Of a DNA stretch of 64,000 nucleotides, positions 52,292-59,962 are shown in pieces. The position numbers and the translations under genes are program-made. Source of the stretch: Arthrobacter sp. ISL-28 (lineage in GTDB: Bacteria; Actinomycetota; Actinomycetes; Actinomycetales; Micrococcaceae); assembly GCF_018613875.1 (NCBI RefSeq), contig NZ_JAGGPJ010000034.1, positions 1 to 64,000 on the forward strand, in the 5' to 3' direction. The number at the start of each line of letters is the position of its first letter. The first letter of the stretch is position 1. The notes under the pieces were generated by a model, which saw nothing but the letters and a program-made list of their open reading frames with translations, did no database searches and was not told the origin of the DNA.

Positions 52292-52317
52292 TCATTCAGC
52301 TGAATGATTGCTAGAAT
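52292..52317 (+). promoter_or_regulatory. nrdH-ssb promoter with palindromic operator
   Basis: TCATTCAGCTGAATGA (52292-52307) is a perfect 16-bp palindrome just before a -10-like TAGAAT (52312-52317). It overlaps the expected -35/spacer, so it should act as a repressor site. It is not a LexA or NrdR box as I know them. Confidence 0.5.
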
Positions 52318-52378
52318 GGAGGCAGCAGTACAGATCAGACGAACCTAACCAGACGTGATACGAAACCGAGGACTGACA

Positions 52379-52654
52379 ATGACTCTCACCATTTACACCA
52401 AGCCCTCCGGATGCTTCGGCTGCACCAAGACAAAGCAGAAATTCGTTGAGGCCGGCCTTCCCTTCCGCGAAGTGGACATCACCGCCAACCAGGCCGCTTT
52501 CGAGTACATCACCGAAGAACTCGGCTACTCCCAGGTCCCCGTCGTCGTCTATGAGAAAGACGGCACCGAAAACCACTGGTCGGGACTGGACCCGGTCAAG
52601 ATCGCGCAGATTATCGCCATTGAACGGCCCCGCCAGGAAGACGCGGCGTCATGA
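52379..52654 (+). CDS. nrdH: NrdH-like glutaredoxin
   Basis: A 91-aa thiol redox protein that reduces class Ib ribonucleotide reductase. Active site SGCFGCTKTK (CxxC), cis-Pro in SQVPVVV and the C-terminal WSGLDP typical of NrdH. ATG 52379 follows GAGGACTGACA. It is unlinked to nrdE/F here. Plasmids of actinobacteria often carry nrdH next to ssb, which suggests a dNTP supply role during transfer (inference). Confidence 0.87.
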   Translation: MTLTIYTKPSGCFGCTKTKQKFVEAGLPFREVDITANQAAFEYITEELGYSQVPVVVYEKDGTENHWSGLDPVKIAQIIAIERPRQEDAAS

Positions 52655-52772
52655 GCGTCAGCGACAGCACCCTCACCGGTGCTGAGCTCCCCGGCTAAAC
52701 CGGGCCCCCGCCCGCACCCGCACGACGAAGCACCCCCGCCAATACGCAACCAGCTGAGAAGGAACAAAACCA

Positions 52773-53336
52773 ATGAGCGGCGAAAACAGCACCAGCATCA
52801 CCGGGAACCTCACCGCGGACCCACAGCTCCGCACCGTTGCCGGCACAGCGGTCGCGAACTTCACCATCGCCTCCACCCCCAGAATCTTTGACGCCCAGAC
52901 CAAAAAGTGGAAGGACGGCGAGACCCTGTTCCTCCGTGCGTCGGTATGGCGGGACATGGCAGAGAACGTGGCCGCCTCCCTGACCAAGGGCTCCCCCGTC
53001 GTCGCCTCCGGACGGCTGAAGCCGCGCACGTACGAGACGAAGGCGGGGGAGAAGCGCACCGTCATTGAATTCGAGATTGACGAGATCGGCTTGTCCCTTC
53101 GCCACTCGGCCGCCGCGCCGACCGGCCCGCAGCGCAGCCGGAACGAACCTGCAGAAGGCGTCAGGGAGGAGGCCGGCCACCCGGCCGATCACTTCACCAT
53201 CAGCCCCCGCGAATTCGCTGAAGATGACGCGTGGTTCGGGATCCACGCCAACCCGGGCGGCCGCGTCCACATCGCCGGTGTCACTGACGCCCCGGCATTC
53301 CAGGCCGGGGCGCAGGGAAACAGTAAGGAGCAATGA
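52773..53336 (+). CDS. ssb: Single-stranded DNA-binding protein
   Basis: A 187-aa plasmid-type SSB. OB fold in the first ~105 residues (SITGNLTADPQLRTVAGTAV, FLRASVWRDMAENVAASLTKG, VVASGRLKPRTYETKAGEKR). The tail is unusual: it lacks the acidic DDDIPF end and instead has a conserved-looking segment (DDAWFGIHANPGGRVH), common in Arthrobacter plasmid SSBs as I recall. AGAAGGAAC precedes ATG 52773. The stop overlaps the next start (ATGA), so the two are coupled. Confidence 0.92.
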   Translation: MSGENSTSITGNLTADPQLRTVAGTAVANFTIASTPRIFDAQTKKWKDGETLFLRASVWRDMAENVAASLTKGSPVVASGRLKPRTYETKAGEKRTVIEFEIDEIGLSLRHSAAAPTGPQRSRNEPAEGVREEAGHPADHFTISPREFAEDDAWFGIHANPGGRVHIAGVTDAPAFQAGAQGNSKEQ

Positions 53337-53596
53337 GTGTGAAGAAGGTCGCGGCGTTCACCCCGTATTTCACCGAGGACGAGGCCGGGCAGGTCCGGGC
53401 CGCGTTCCTGGCCACGCGCGCGCTGGAGGGGGACGCGAGTGTGTCAGAGTTCATCGTGCGGGCCACCATGCGCGAAGTGAAGCGCTTGCAGCGCAAACAC
53501 AACCAGGGCCGGAGCTGGGAGCCTGTCCCTGCCGGATCGCTGCGGCACGGCCAGCGCACCAGAGACGAAATCCGCCAACGCGACACCAGGGAGTAA
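53333..53596 (+). CDS. ParB_C/ribbon-helix-helix-like small protein
   Basis: An 87-aa basic protein: KKVAAFTPYFTEDEAGQVRA, then ASVSEFIVRATMREVKRLQR resembles a ribbon-helix-helix or centromere-binding ParB C-terminal fold (strand, two helices with a Ser at the helix start). This fits a plasmid partition or copy-control role. The start overlaps the ssb stop, so the level is tied to SSB. No ParA gene is in the window. Confidence 0.55.
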   Translation: MSVKKVAAFTPYFTEDEAGQVRAAFLATRALEGDASVSEFIVRATMREVKRLQRKHNQGRSWEPVPAGSLRHGQRTRDEIRQRDTRE

Positions 53597-53599
53597 ACC

Positions 53600-53772
53600 A
53601 TGCCCAGAAAGACCACCGAACCGGACGCGACACCACCGGCCACGACAGCCTCGACGCTGCCCAGGATGCTGACGCTGGAGCAGGTCCAAGAAATCCTGAA
53701 CGTCAAGGGCCCCCTGGTCTACGCCCTGGTCCGCAGCGGTGAACTGCGCGCCGCGCAATTCGGTGGCCGCGG
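53600..53772 (+). pseudogene. Excisionase-like HTH gene, 5' part (split by insertion)
   Basis: Encodes PRMLTLEQVQEILNVKGPLV then YALVRSGELRAAQFGGRG, an AlpA/Xis-type winged HTH. At 53772 the frame runs into inserted DNA. Joining 53772 to 57399 gives GGRGIWRVRESDLLAYIDEA and the natural stop at 57514-57516, a 96-aa protein. The part present reads on for ~20 meaningless residues to a stop at 53836. Confidence 0.85.
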
Positions 53773-53911
53773 TTATCTTGCTCAGTCACGTGGGTCGATG
53801 CCATTTCTGCCCGGAACTCATGGCGAGAGGGCTTGATTCCGGTGATTGATTTCTGTGCGGTTCGTGAGGATCGTTGGGCCCGGTTGGGTAGTCTTTGGGG
53901 CGTGATGTGCT

Positions 53912-54151
53912 GTGGCTGAGAAGCGGTTTCTGGCGTTGGCTGATGTTTCGGAGATTCTGAACATCTCTTCAGCCCAGGCGTATGCCCTGGTCCGGTCAGG
54001 CGAATTGCCTGCGATTCAGGTTGGGGGCCGGGGGCAGTGGCGGGTTGAGTCGCGCCTTTTAGAGGAATACATTTCTCGGGGTTATGAGAAGACGGCCGAG
54101 TATATCCGTGCGCAGTCTGCTGAGGGCCGGCCCATGCCGGACGGTGTCTAG
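53912..54151 (+). CDS. Excisionase-like HTH protein carried by the element
   Basis: A 79-aa AlpA/Xis-type HTH protein: LADVSEILNISSAQAYALVR, then SGELPAIQVGGRGQWRVESR and LLEEYISRG. It is homologous along its length to the host gene interrupted at 53772 (both share YALVRSGEL and VGGRG/FGGRG-WRV). GTG 53912 is taken as the start; no strong ribosome binding site. It overlaps the convergent tnpC-like gene by 4 bases. Confidence 0.75.
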   Translation: MAEKRFLALADVSEILNISSAQAYALVRSGELPAIQVGGRGQWRVESRLLEEYISRGYEKTAEYIRAQSAEGRPMPDGV

Positions 54152-54759
54152 CGCTTTTCAGGCAGTCGGGCCTCGAGCTTCGTGACGGGCGCTGCCTCGT
54201 TACGTTGTTTCATCATGGTCCTGTTGATGGACTGCGCGGCTCGCAGCTGGTCGTTCAGGTCTTCGACCTGGGCTTCGAGTAGTGAGATGGCGCTGCGTGC
54301 CTGTTCAGCGGTCTTGCGTTCTGTGCTGAGTTCGTTTTCCAGTTCGCTGATGTAGCTGGCCATCTGTTCCGGGGTTCTCCCTGCCAGCGCTTCGGCGAGG
54401 TTGGTGTTTACTGCGCGTTTGTAGTGATCGCGTTGCCGGGTAACCGTGGCGAGTCGTTCCTGGAGCCGCAGGAGTTCGGTCACTGCGCCTTTGGGTGTCA
54501 TCCCTGCCTGTTCGTGGCCTTGGGTCCAGGTCGCGCGCTGCTGCGCAGCGGCGCGGGTGACTGCGGTTTTCAGTTCCGGGGTGTTATAGATCAGCCAGCG
54601 GCTGACCCCGGCTGCCCTGGCGACTGAGGAGACGGTTAGCAGCTCGGAGCCGTTGATGAGCCGGGTGATTGCTTTCCGGACGAGGGCTTGTTTGGTTTTG
54701 CTTTCCTTTTTCTTGGCCGTAATGAGCCCGGCGATGGCTGCCTGCCGTTTTTCGCTCAC
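54148..54759 (-). CDS. TnpC-like (DUF6262) transposition protein
   Basis: A 203-aa protein: an N-terminal HTH (SELLTVSSVARAAGVSRWLI), then a long coiled coil (AVTELLRLQERLATVTRQRD ... EQARSAISLLEAQVEDLNDQ). This is the third protein of Tn554-type TnpA/B/C modules, which influences frequency and orientation in the family. It is intact, with its start overlapping the tnpB end by 4 bases. Confidence 0.8.
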   Translation of the reverse strand: MSEKRQAAIAGLITAKKKESKTKQALVRKAITRLINGSELLTVSSVARAAGVSRWLIYNTPELKTAVTRAAAQQRATWTQGHEQAGMTPKGAVTELLRLQERLATVTRQRDHYKRAVNTNLAEALAGRTPEQMASYISELENELSTERKTAEQARSAISLLEAQVEDLNDQLRAAQSINRTMMKQRNEAAPVTKLEARLPEKR

Positions 54760-55830
54760 GTCCGGTCCGCGGTTCGGACGGGTGTCAGTGGCAGCATTCG
54801 GCGCTCTCCGGCGGCTTCAAGGTGAGGCGCTGCGGGAGGGATTTGCTGCAGGAGCGTGACGGCGTCATCGATGGCGGCCTTGTCCTCGGGGGTGAGCTTG
54901 GATTTTTCCTTCAGCAGCGCGGTGCGCATTCGTTTGTAGGAGCTGATCTCTGCTTTGAGTGACTGGTGGATCCAGGGTTCGGCGATGTCGCCGGCCGCGG
55001 CGAGGTCTGCGGTGAGGGCGACGATGTGGGCGTCGATCTGCGGCAGGTGGGCGAGGTTGGCGCGGTAGTACTGGCAGCCGCCGCATTTGTTGCGGACGGG
55101 GCAGGATTGTCCGGCTGCTTTGACGTTGCTGGGCTCGGTGCAGAGGCCCAGCGGCGTCGCTACGGATTCCCGGACATAGGCTGCGTAGTCTTTGGGTCCG
55201 TGGAGCAGCCCCCGGCGGTCGATCGTGGTGCTGTTGACGGTCTCGATGGCCTGACGCTGTCGTTCCCTGGTGATCTTGATGTATCCGGTGGAGGTCGTGA
55301 AGCTCTTGTGGTTCATCAGTTCCTGAATGACGTCAGGTGGAGTGCTGTTGTCGCTGAGCCGTTGGGCGTAGGTGTGGCGCCAGTTATAGAGGCCCATCCG
55401 GGACCTGGTGAGGAAGTCGGCTGGTTTCGTCGGGTCGGCCCGGACGTCCGGCAGCTTCCGGATCCGGTCGATCCAGCGCCAGTAATTGGTGTGAAAGCCA
55501 GTGGGCGTGATGTGGGTCCGTGACTGGGGGCCATAGCGCCGTGGCGAGGGAAACAGGTAGCCGGCAGCGTCGGGGTGGACGTCCTCGATGCTTTGAAGCG
55601 CGTTCTGCCAGGTCTGGATGACGCGGGCGGTGGAGCGGTGGATGGGAAGTTCAAGCCCGTACTCGTCCGTTTTGTGGCTGTTGTAGATGATGTAGGGCTG
55701 GCCGTCGTCGGTTTCCCGGAGGGTGTCGCGGGGCAGGGAGTAGATTTCCGTGGGCCGCCGGCCAAGGTCTCGCAGCAGCTGGTAGATGGTCTGCAGGCAC
55801 CGGGACGTTCCGCTCATACGGTGACTTGGG
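54756..55830 (-). pseudogene. tnpB-like tyrosine recombinase, N-terminally truncated
   Basis: Catalytic C-terminal part: QTIYQLLRDLGRRPTEIYSL, SHKTDEYGLELPIHR, GLYNWRHTYAQRLSDNSTPP with the HxxR motif, ELMNHKSFTTSTGYIKI with the catalytic Tyr, and a Cys cluster (CPVRNKCGGCQYY). The N-terminal half is missing; the region upstream belongs to tnpA in another frame. Confidence 0.78.
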
Positions 55831-56538
55831 CCAAGCTCCGTTCGGGTTACTGCGCCGTTCAACATGGACGTGGGGCCCAGGAACCGTGCAGCCCAGATGG
55901 CCAGAGTCCGGCAGCATGTGCATGTCCTCCAGCCTCAGGCCGAGTACTTCGCCGGCCCGCAGGCCGCAACGCAGCATCAGCAAAACCATGAGCCTGTCCC
56001 GCGGCCTCTCGACCGCATCCAGGACACAGCTGACCTGTGAAGGGGTCAGGACCACCGGCCGCCGCTTGATCTCCCGCGCCTTCACCAGCCTGGCCGGAGC
56101 CGTCTTCCATTGCCCCTCGGGGCCAAGGGACGCCACGGCGTGGCGGCCGCCCTCCACCGTAGCCCGCAACTGATCAGTCCCGAAGCCCTGGGCCACGGCA
56201 TAACGCAAGAACACCATCACGGCCGTCACATGAGCATTGACCGTTTTCCCCGACAACCTGGCCCCACTCCTGGCAGGCAACCCTTCAAGGCTGGCCTTGT
56301 AAGCGGCGAGCTGGTGAAAGCGGAGCCCTTCCCATGCGGCCTCCGTTTCAGCGCACCAAGAGAGGAACCTCGCCAGCCTTAGCTGATAAGCCTTTTGAGT
56401 ATTGACGGCACGACCCGAATGCGCCAACCACAACGCGTAACCACGGCATTCCTCGCTCAGGACGAACAGGTCATCCACCACAGCCCAAACGATCACGTCT
56501 TTCTCGACCGTCACTTCCACCGCTTGGAACATCCGCAT
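55815..56538 (-). pseudogene. tnpA-like tyrosine recombinase, C-terminally truncated
   Basis: From ATG 56538: a SAM-like core-binding domain (ECRGYALWLAHSGRAVNTQK, TAVMVFLRYAVAQGFG) and the start of the catalytic domain with the first Arg (LMLRCGLRAGEVLGLRLEDM). At about 55820 (NPNGAWPKS) it is fused out of frame to the 3' part of tnpB, losing its own HxxR-Tyr. One deletion explains both broken genes. Confidence 0.78.
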
Positions 56539-56781
56539 AAACGGAAGCTACCGAGGACGAATCTAGGCAAACAACAGCCAACACCCGTCTAGAGGATTAA
56601 CTGTCGCCAAACTATCCGGATGCGGATTCGACCAGTAGGTTTCAAGCCATGGTTGCTCTGGTGTAATACCGCAGCTCCGGGGACTTCAAAGGCACACATG
56701 CGTCTATTGCCCGGCGATGAGTGTAGGCTTCGAAATCATCGTGGGACGCTAGTGCTAGAAGCACCTTCTAGAGGGGGAAGC

Positions 56782-57012
56782 ATGGGTGCCATAATTTTCG
56801 GGTCCATACTGCTGATAGCTGGCGTAATCGGCGTACTGACGGCACAAAGGTCGCTGAAAAAAGGTACTCGAATAATCAACTCGCTCGCACCCAATTCGGA
56901 TCATCGAACGGCCCTCCGAGTCGGAACCACCTTTCGATGGATCTATGTCGTCCTTTGCTTCGTGGTCGGAGTCGGAATGATCTTGGCCGGCGCTCTAGGT
57001 ACTCTCAAGTGA
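56782..57012 (+). CDS. Small two-helix membrane protein (element cargo)
   Basis: A 76-aa protein. Helices GAIIFGSILLIAGVIGVLTA and WIYVVLCFVVGVGMILAGAL flank a basic, cytosolic-looking loop (RSLKKGTRIINSLAPNSDHR). GAGGGGGAAGC before ATG 56782 is a strong ribosome binding site. No family recognised. It forms a pair with the gene at 57026. Confidence 0.6.
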   Translation: MGAIIFGSILLIAGVIGVLTAQRSLKKGTRIINSLAPNSDHRTALRVGTTFRWIYVVLCFVVGVGMILAGALGTLK

Positions 57013-57025
57013 GGCATGACGCGGG

Positions 57026-57244
57026 ATGAGCTACAACGCCTTTTCGTCCATAGTGCTTGTCCTGGTGGGAGTCGCGTTGATCGTTTTTAGACGTCCTCTA
57101 TCCCGGCTTCAACTCATAGCACTGGCCACTTTTGAGCATTTCAGGAAGAACCCCGAGATCTATCTCAAGCGGCTGCGTGTGGCCGCGGTAATTTTCGGGG
57201 TGCTGTTCATGCTTATCGGCTTTTTCAGATATTTCGCAGTCTAG
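57026..57244 (+). CDS. Small two-helix membrane protein (element cargo)
   Basis: A 72-aa protein. Helices SSIVLVLVGVALIVF and VAAVIFGVLFMLIGFFRYF with a basic 30-residue loop between (RPLSRLQLIALATFEHF, RKNPEIYLKRLR). It starts 13 bases after the previous gene, so they are co-transcribed. The similar layout of the two suggests a heteromeric membrane unit. Function unknown. Confidence 0.6.
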   Translation: MSYNAFSSIVLVLVGVALIVFRRPLSRLQLIALATFEHFRKNPEIYLKRLRVAAVIFGVLFMLIGFFRYFAV

Positions 57245-57398
57245 ATCCTTCTGCAGGAGGATCTGCCGCCTGTGCGTTAAGCGGTCCCGGGGCGGTCAGG
57301 CCCACCCCCTCACACACCGAGTGATAGGTGTGCGTCACGCAGGGATGGAAGCCAAAACATACGATTCTTGCAGTCGCTACCTAGCAAGATAACCGCGG

Positions 57399-57516
57399 TA
57401 TTTGGCGGGTCCGCGAAAGCGATCTCCTGGCCTACATTGACGAAGCCTTCAACAGGACCGCCGAACGAATAGCCTCGGGCCAGATCCCGGAAAAGGACGT
57501 CCCGGCGGAAGACTGA
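57399..57516 (+). pseudogene. Excisionase-like HTH gene, 3' part
   Basis: Continues the frame broken at 53772: IWRVRESDLLAYIDEAFNRT, then AERIASGQIPEKDVPAED and stop. No start codon of its own. Confidence 0.8.
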
Positions 57517-57536
57517 ACACCCCTGCCAAAAACCGC

Positions 57537-57566
57537 AAGGCCGGCACTCTCAAAGGTGCCGGCCTT
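57537..57566. terminator. Terminator after HTH gene
   Basis: AAGGCCGGCAC (57537-57547) / GTGCCGGCCTT (57556-57566), perfect 11-bp stem between convergent genes, so it can serve both strands. Confidence 0.7.
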
Positions 57567-57679
57567 CGCCGCGCTGTGGTGTGGAAACCGTCGTGGTGCC
57601 CCGGCCGCGGAAGCCAGCCCAGGCTAACGGTCAGGGTGGCCACCACGGTGGCCACCCGGAGGAAAGGGGTCGGCGGTCC

Positions 57680-58000
57680 TTAGTGCTGCACGCTCGAGGG
57701 TTCGGCGCGGTCCGCGCTGGGAGCCACTGCACTGTCGGTGGATGCGGTCCTGCCGGCGGCTTTCCGGCGGCGTCCGGCGGCCGCCGGCTCGAGGCCGAGC
57801 TTCTTCAATTCCTCGCCACTCCAGCCGTCCTTGGTAGCACGGACGTAAGCGCGCTTGTCTTCGCGTTCCGCGTCGGCCAGCTGCTCTTTCAGGTCGGCGA
57901 CCCGCTGGCGGGCTTTGACCAAGTGCGTGACGGTTTCGATGCGCGAGTCGAGGAGTGCACGGGCCTGGTTACGTGTCTGTTCAATGTCGATAGTCGCCAT
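57680..58000 (-). CDS. Plasmid hypothetical protein, coiled coil
   Basis: A 106-aa protein: a long N-terminal helix/coiled coil (IEQTRNQARALLDSRIETVT, ARQRVADLKEQLADAEREDK), then AYVRATKDGWSGEELKKLGL and a basic, low-complexity tail. It looks like a DNA-associated accessory protein of actinobacterial plasmids. ATG 58000 follows GGTAGGAACC. Confidence 0.6.
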   Translation of the reverse strand: MATIDIEQTRNQARALLDSRIETVTHLVKARQRVADLKEQLADAEREDKRAYVRATKDGWSGEELKKLGLEPAAAGRRRKAAGRTASTDSAVAPSADRAEPSSVQH

Positions 58001-58060
58001 GGTTCCTACCTTAATCGCGTTGACCTGCGGGTACATTGCAAGGCCGGTGCCGTGTTGTCG

Positions 58061-58766
58061 TCAGCGACCCACTCCGAGGTCTGGTTGCCGGCTGTACGTC
58101 GCATGGGGCCCGGGGTCGGCGTGCTGACCTGCAGGTGGCTGCACCCCTGGTACGGGGTCCGCCGGGAAGTTGAGACGCGCGACTTTGATGCTTGCCGGTA
58201 AGTCGTCAAGGCCTGGGCACGGGGCAGCACGTTTGTCATATTCAGCCAGCACATCCGTTACCGAGGTGCGCTCGTACGCCCGCACCAGGGCGGCGCGGGA
58301 GGGGATGTCCTGAACGACCATGCGTGCGAGATCCCCAACGTGGGGCTGCTGGTGCTCGGAACGATCTCGCGCAGTCGCGCGGTGAGTTCGGGCAGCCGGC
58401 CCAGTTGGCTGCCAGTCAGCGGCCGGATCTCGACACCATCGAGATAGGCCCGCGCCCCCCGTAGATTGGCGGTCTTTCCCAGAGCGGCTCCGGCACCAGG
58501 GTCACCAGGCGCACTGCGGCGCTGTGGTGGGCGGAGATGTAGGCATTCATGCCTGTCTGATCTTTCAGGTGACCGTTTGCGACGTCACGGATGCAGACCT
58601 CCAGTTCCCAAGGGTCCTCCTGGATCCAGGGGTCATCCGGGAAGTGTTCCTGGGCGGCCCTGAGGATGTGGTCGAGCTGTGCGACCGGTGCGAAGCTGAC
58701 TTGCGTGTACAGGAAGTCGCGCCAGTTGTCCTTGGCTGGTTCGTAGCGGATGTGGTCCGGTTCCAT
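58061..58766 (-). pseudogene. Plasmid hypothetical gene with frameshifts
   Basis: From ATG 58766: YEPAKDNWRDFLYTQVSFAP, HFPDDPWIQEDPWELEVCIR, AYISAHHSAAVRLVTLVPEP. After PPIYGG (near 58465) a second frame continues sensibly (RAYLDGVEIRPLTGSQLGRL PELTARLREI split over the shift) and a third near 58325 (DIPSRAALVRAYERTSVTDV, LAEYDKRAA). Two shifts suggest a decayed gene. Function unknown. Confidence 0.5.
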
Positions 58767-58901
58767 GGTCTGCTCTCCTTCGATTGCTGGGTTTTGATGC
58801 CGGCCGGTTTGGGTATTCCGGTGGCCGGGCGGGCGGCCGCGGGAATGAATGTCCTGGGTGCAGGGGAAGCAGCACCAGGAGCCGGTAGCCTCGCCCCGCT
58901 G

Positions 58902-59141
58902 CTAGCCGGTGATCAGGACTTTCCTGTCACGCCGGAAGGCGTGTTCGTGGCTGGGCACGTCGTGCAGGTGCGCGTTTGCCGGGTCCTCGAGCCAGTCGTC
59001 CACGTCGGGGGCGTAGTAGCCGATGCTGCGCGGGCCGAGCCGGAAGTATTCGGGTCCGATGCCGGCGGTACGCCAGCGGCGCAGCTGTGCCACGGGGATT
59101 CCGTAGTTCTGTTCCACGACGGACGGTGAGATGAGAGCCAT
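58902..59141 (-). CDS. HTH DNA-binding protein (MerR/AlpA-like)
   Basis: A 79-aa winged-HTH protein: VEQNYGIPVAQLRRWRTAGI, GPEYFRLGPRSIGYYAPDVD, DWLEDPANAHLHD. This pattern is common for small plasmid and prophage regulators. ATG 59141 is preceded by GAAAGGTAC. It is divergent from the mobilization genes, so it could regulate transfer. Confidence 0.75.
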   Translation of the reverse strand: MALISPSVVEQNYGIPVAQLRRWRTAGIGPEYFRLGPRSIGYYAPDVDDWLEDPANAHLHDVPSHEHAFRRDRKVLITG

Positions 59142-59490
59142 GACTGTACCTTTCGCTTGCCCCATGCCGCGTTCCTTTCGGCGCGCCCGAAAGCACTTGA
59201 CCGGTGAGGGAATTGGCCAGTCGGAGTCTGCGGACCGTGGAATACCGGAGCGTAGCGAGGATATGCCGCGAAAGCCGCAGGCGCAGACTTGCCAAGGAAG
59301 GACCGGGCAGTAGCCTCAAAGGCCGAAACGGAACGACGCAGTCGTTTTTCAGAGACATCCGACGCGAAGCGTCCTGCAGGGCAGTCCCTAGCCTGATGCA
59401 TCCGCCCGGACATCAGGTGACCAGACCGCGGCGGAGCAAGCTGGGAACTTAGCCGGGCTAAGTTCGTGTCGCTGCCCGGATTGTCATCCG
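59142..59490. other. Transfer-origin candidate region
   Basis: 349 non-coding bases before mobC. It contains the perfect inverted repeat GAACTTAGC CGG GCTAAGTTC (59445-59465) followed by GTGTCGCTGCCCGG, and a GACGC GAA GCGTC hairpin near 59358. An inverted repeat next to the nick site directly upstream of mobC and the relaxase gene is the usual oriT layout. Confidence 0.5.
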
Positions 59491-59955
59491 GTGCGCGGCA
59501 GACTGGTGTCTGGTCCCGGGATTGTCCGGGTCGCTGCGCTGGCAACCAAGGAAAGGACGGGGCAGGGTGACGGAGGGCAATGGCGGTGGAAGTCCCGCCG
59601 CCGGCGTGCGAACGTGGACGGCGGCCGGGTGCACCGTCACGAGGTCAAGGTCAGCCCCGAAGAAGAGGCCCAGCTCCTTGCCCTGGCGGAGAAGCACCGT
59701 GTCACGATCCCGCGGCTGCTGGTCGAAGCGGCATTGAATGAGGACAGTGAAAGTCCGTCGGAGCGGCGGGATCAGTTCATGCAGCTGTCGACCCTGCAGC
59801 GCCTCATCGGAAGTGTTGCGAACAACGTCAACCAGATCGCCCGGCACGCCAACACGGCCGGGGAAGTGCCGCCGGACGCGGTGGCGGCGATCGCCCATGC
59901 CAAGAGCGTGATCATCCGGATCGACCGGCAGCTCGCCGAGATGGCCGGGAGGTGA
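59491..59955 (+). CDS. mobC: MobC-like relaxosome protein
   Basis: About 154 aa as read from GTG 59491. The family region is clear: RHEVKVSPEEEAQLLALAEK, then RVTIPRLLVEAAL and FMQLSTLQRLIGSVANNVNQ IARHA (ribbon-helix-helix plus the NNVNQIAR motif). It opens oriT DNA for the relaxase. The start is doubtful: a better-placed GTG at 59567 (AAGGAAAGGA upstream) lies in another frame and would need a shift near 59595 to join SRRRRANV. Confidence 0.8.
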   Translation: MRGRLVSGPGIVRVAALATKERTGQGDGGQWRWKSRRRRANVDGGRVHRHEVKVSPEEEAQLLALAEKHRVTIPRLLVEAALNEDSESPSERRDQFMQLSTLQRLIGSVANNVNQIARHANTAGEVPPDAVAAIAHAKSVIIRIDRQLAEMAGR

Positions 59956-59962
59956 TTGCCCG

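Larger units (their letters stand above)
53773..57398. mobile_element. 3.6-kb Tn554-like element inside an HTH gene
   Basis: Ends are perfect 16-bp inverted repeats, CCGCGGTTATCTTGCT (53767-53782) and its complement AGCAAGATAACCGCGG (57383-57398); CCGCGG is also the target sequence. Precise removal restores the HTH gene. It contains tnpA/tnpB/tnpC-like recombinase genes (the first two fused by deletion), an intact HTH gene homologous to the interrupted one, and two small membrane proteins. Confidence 0.8.
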
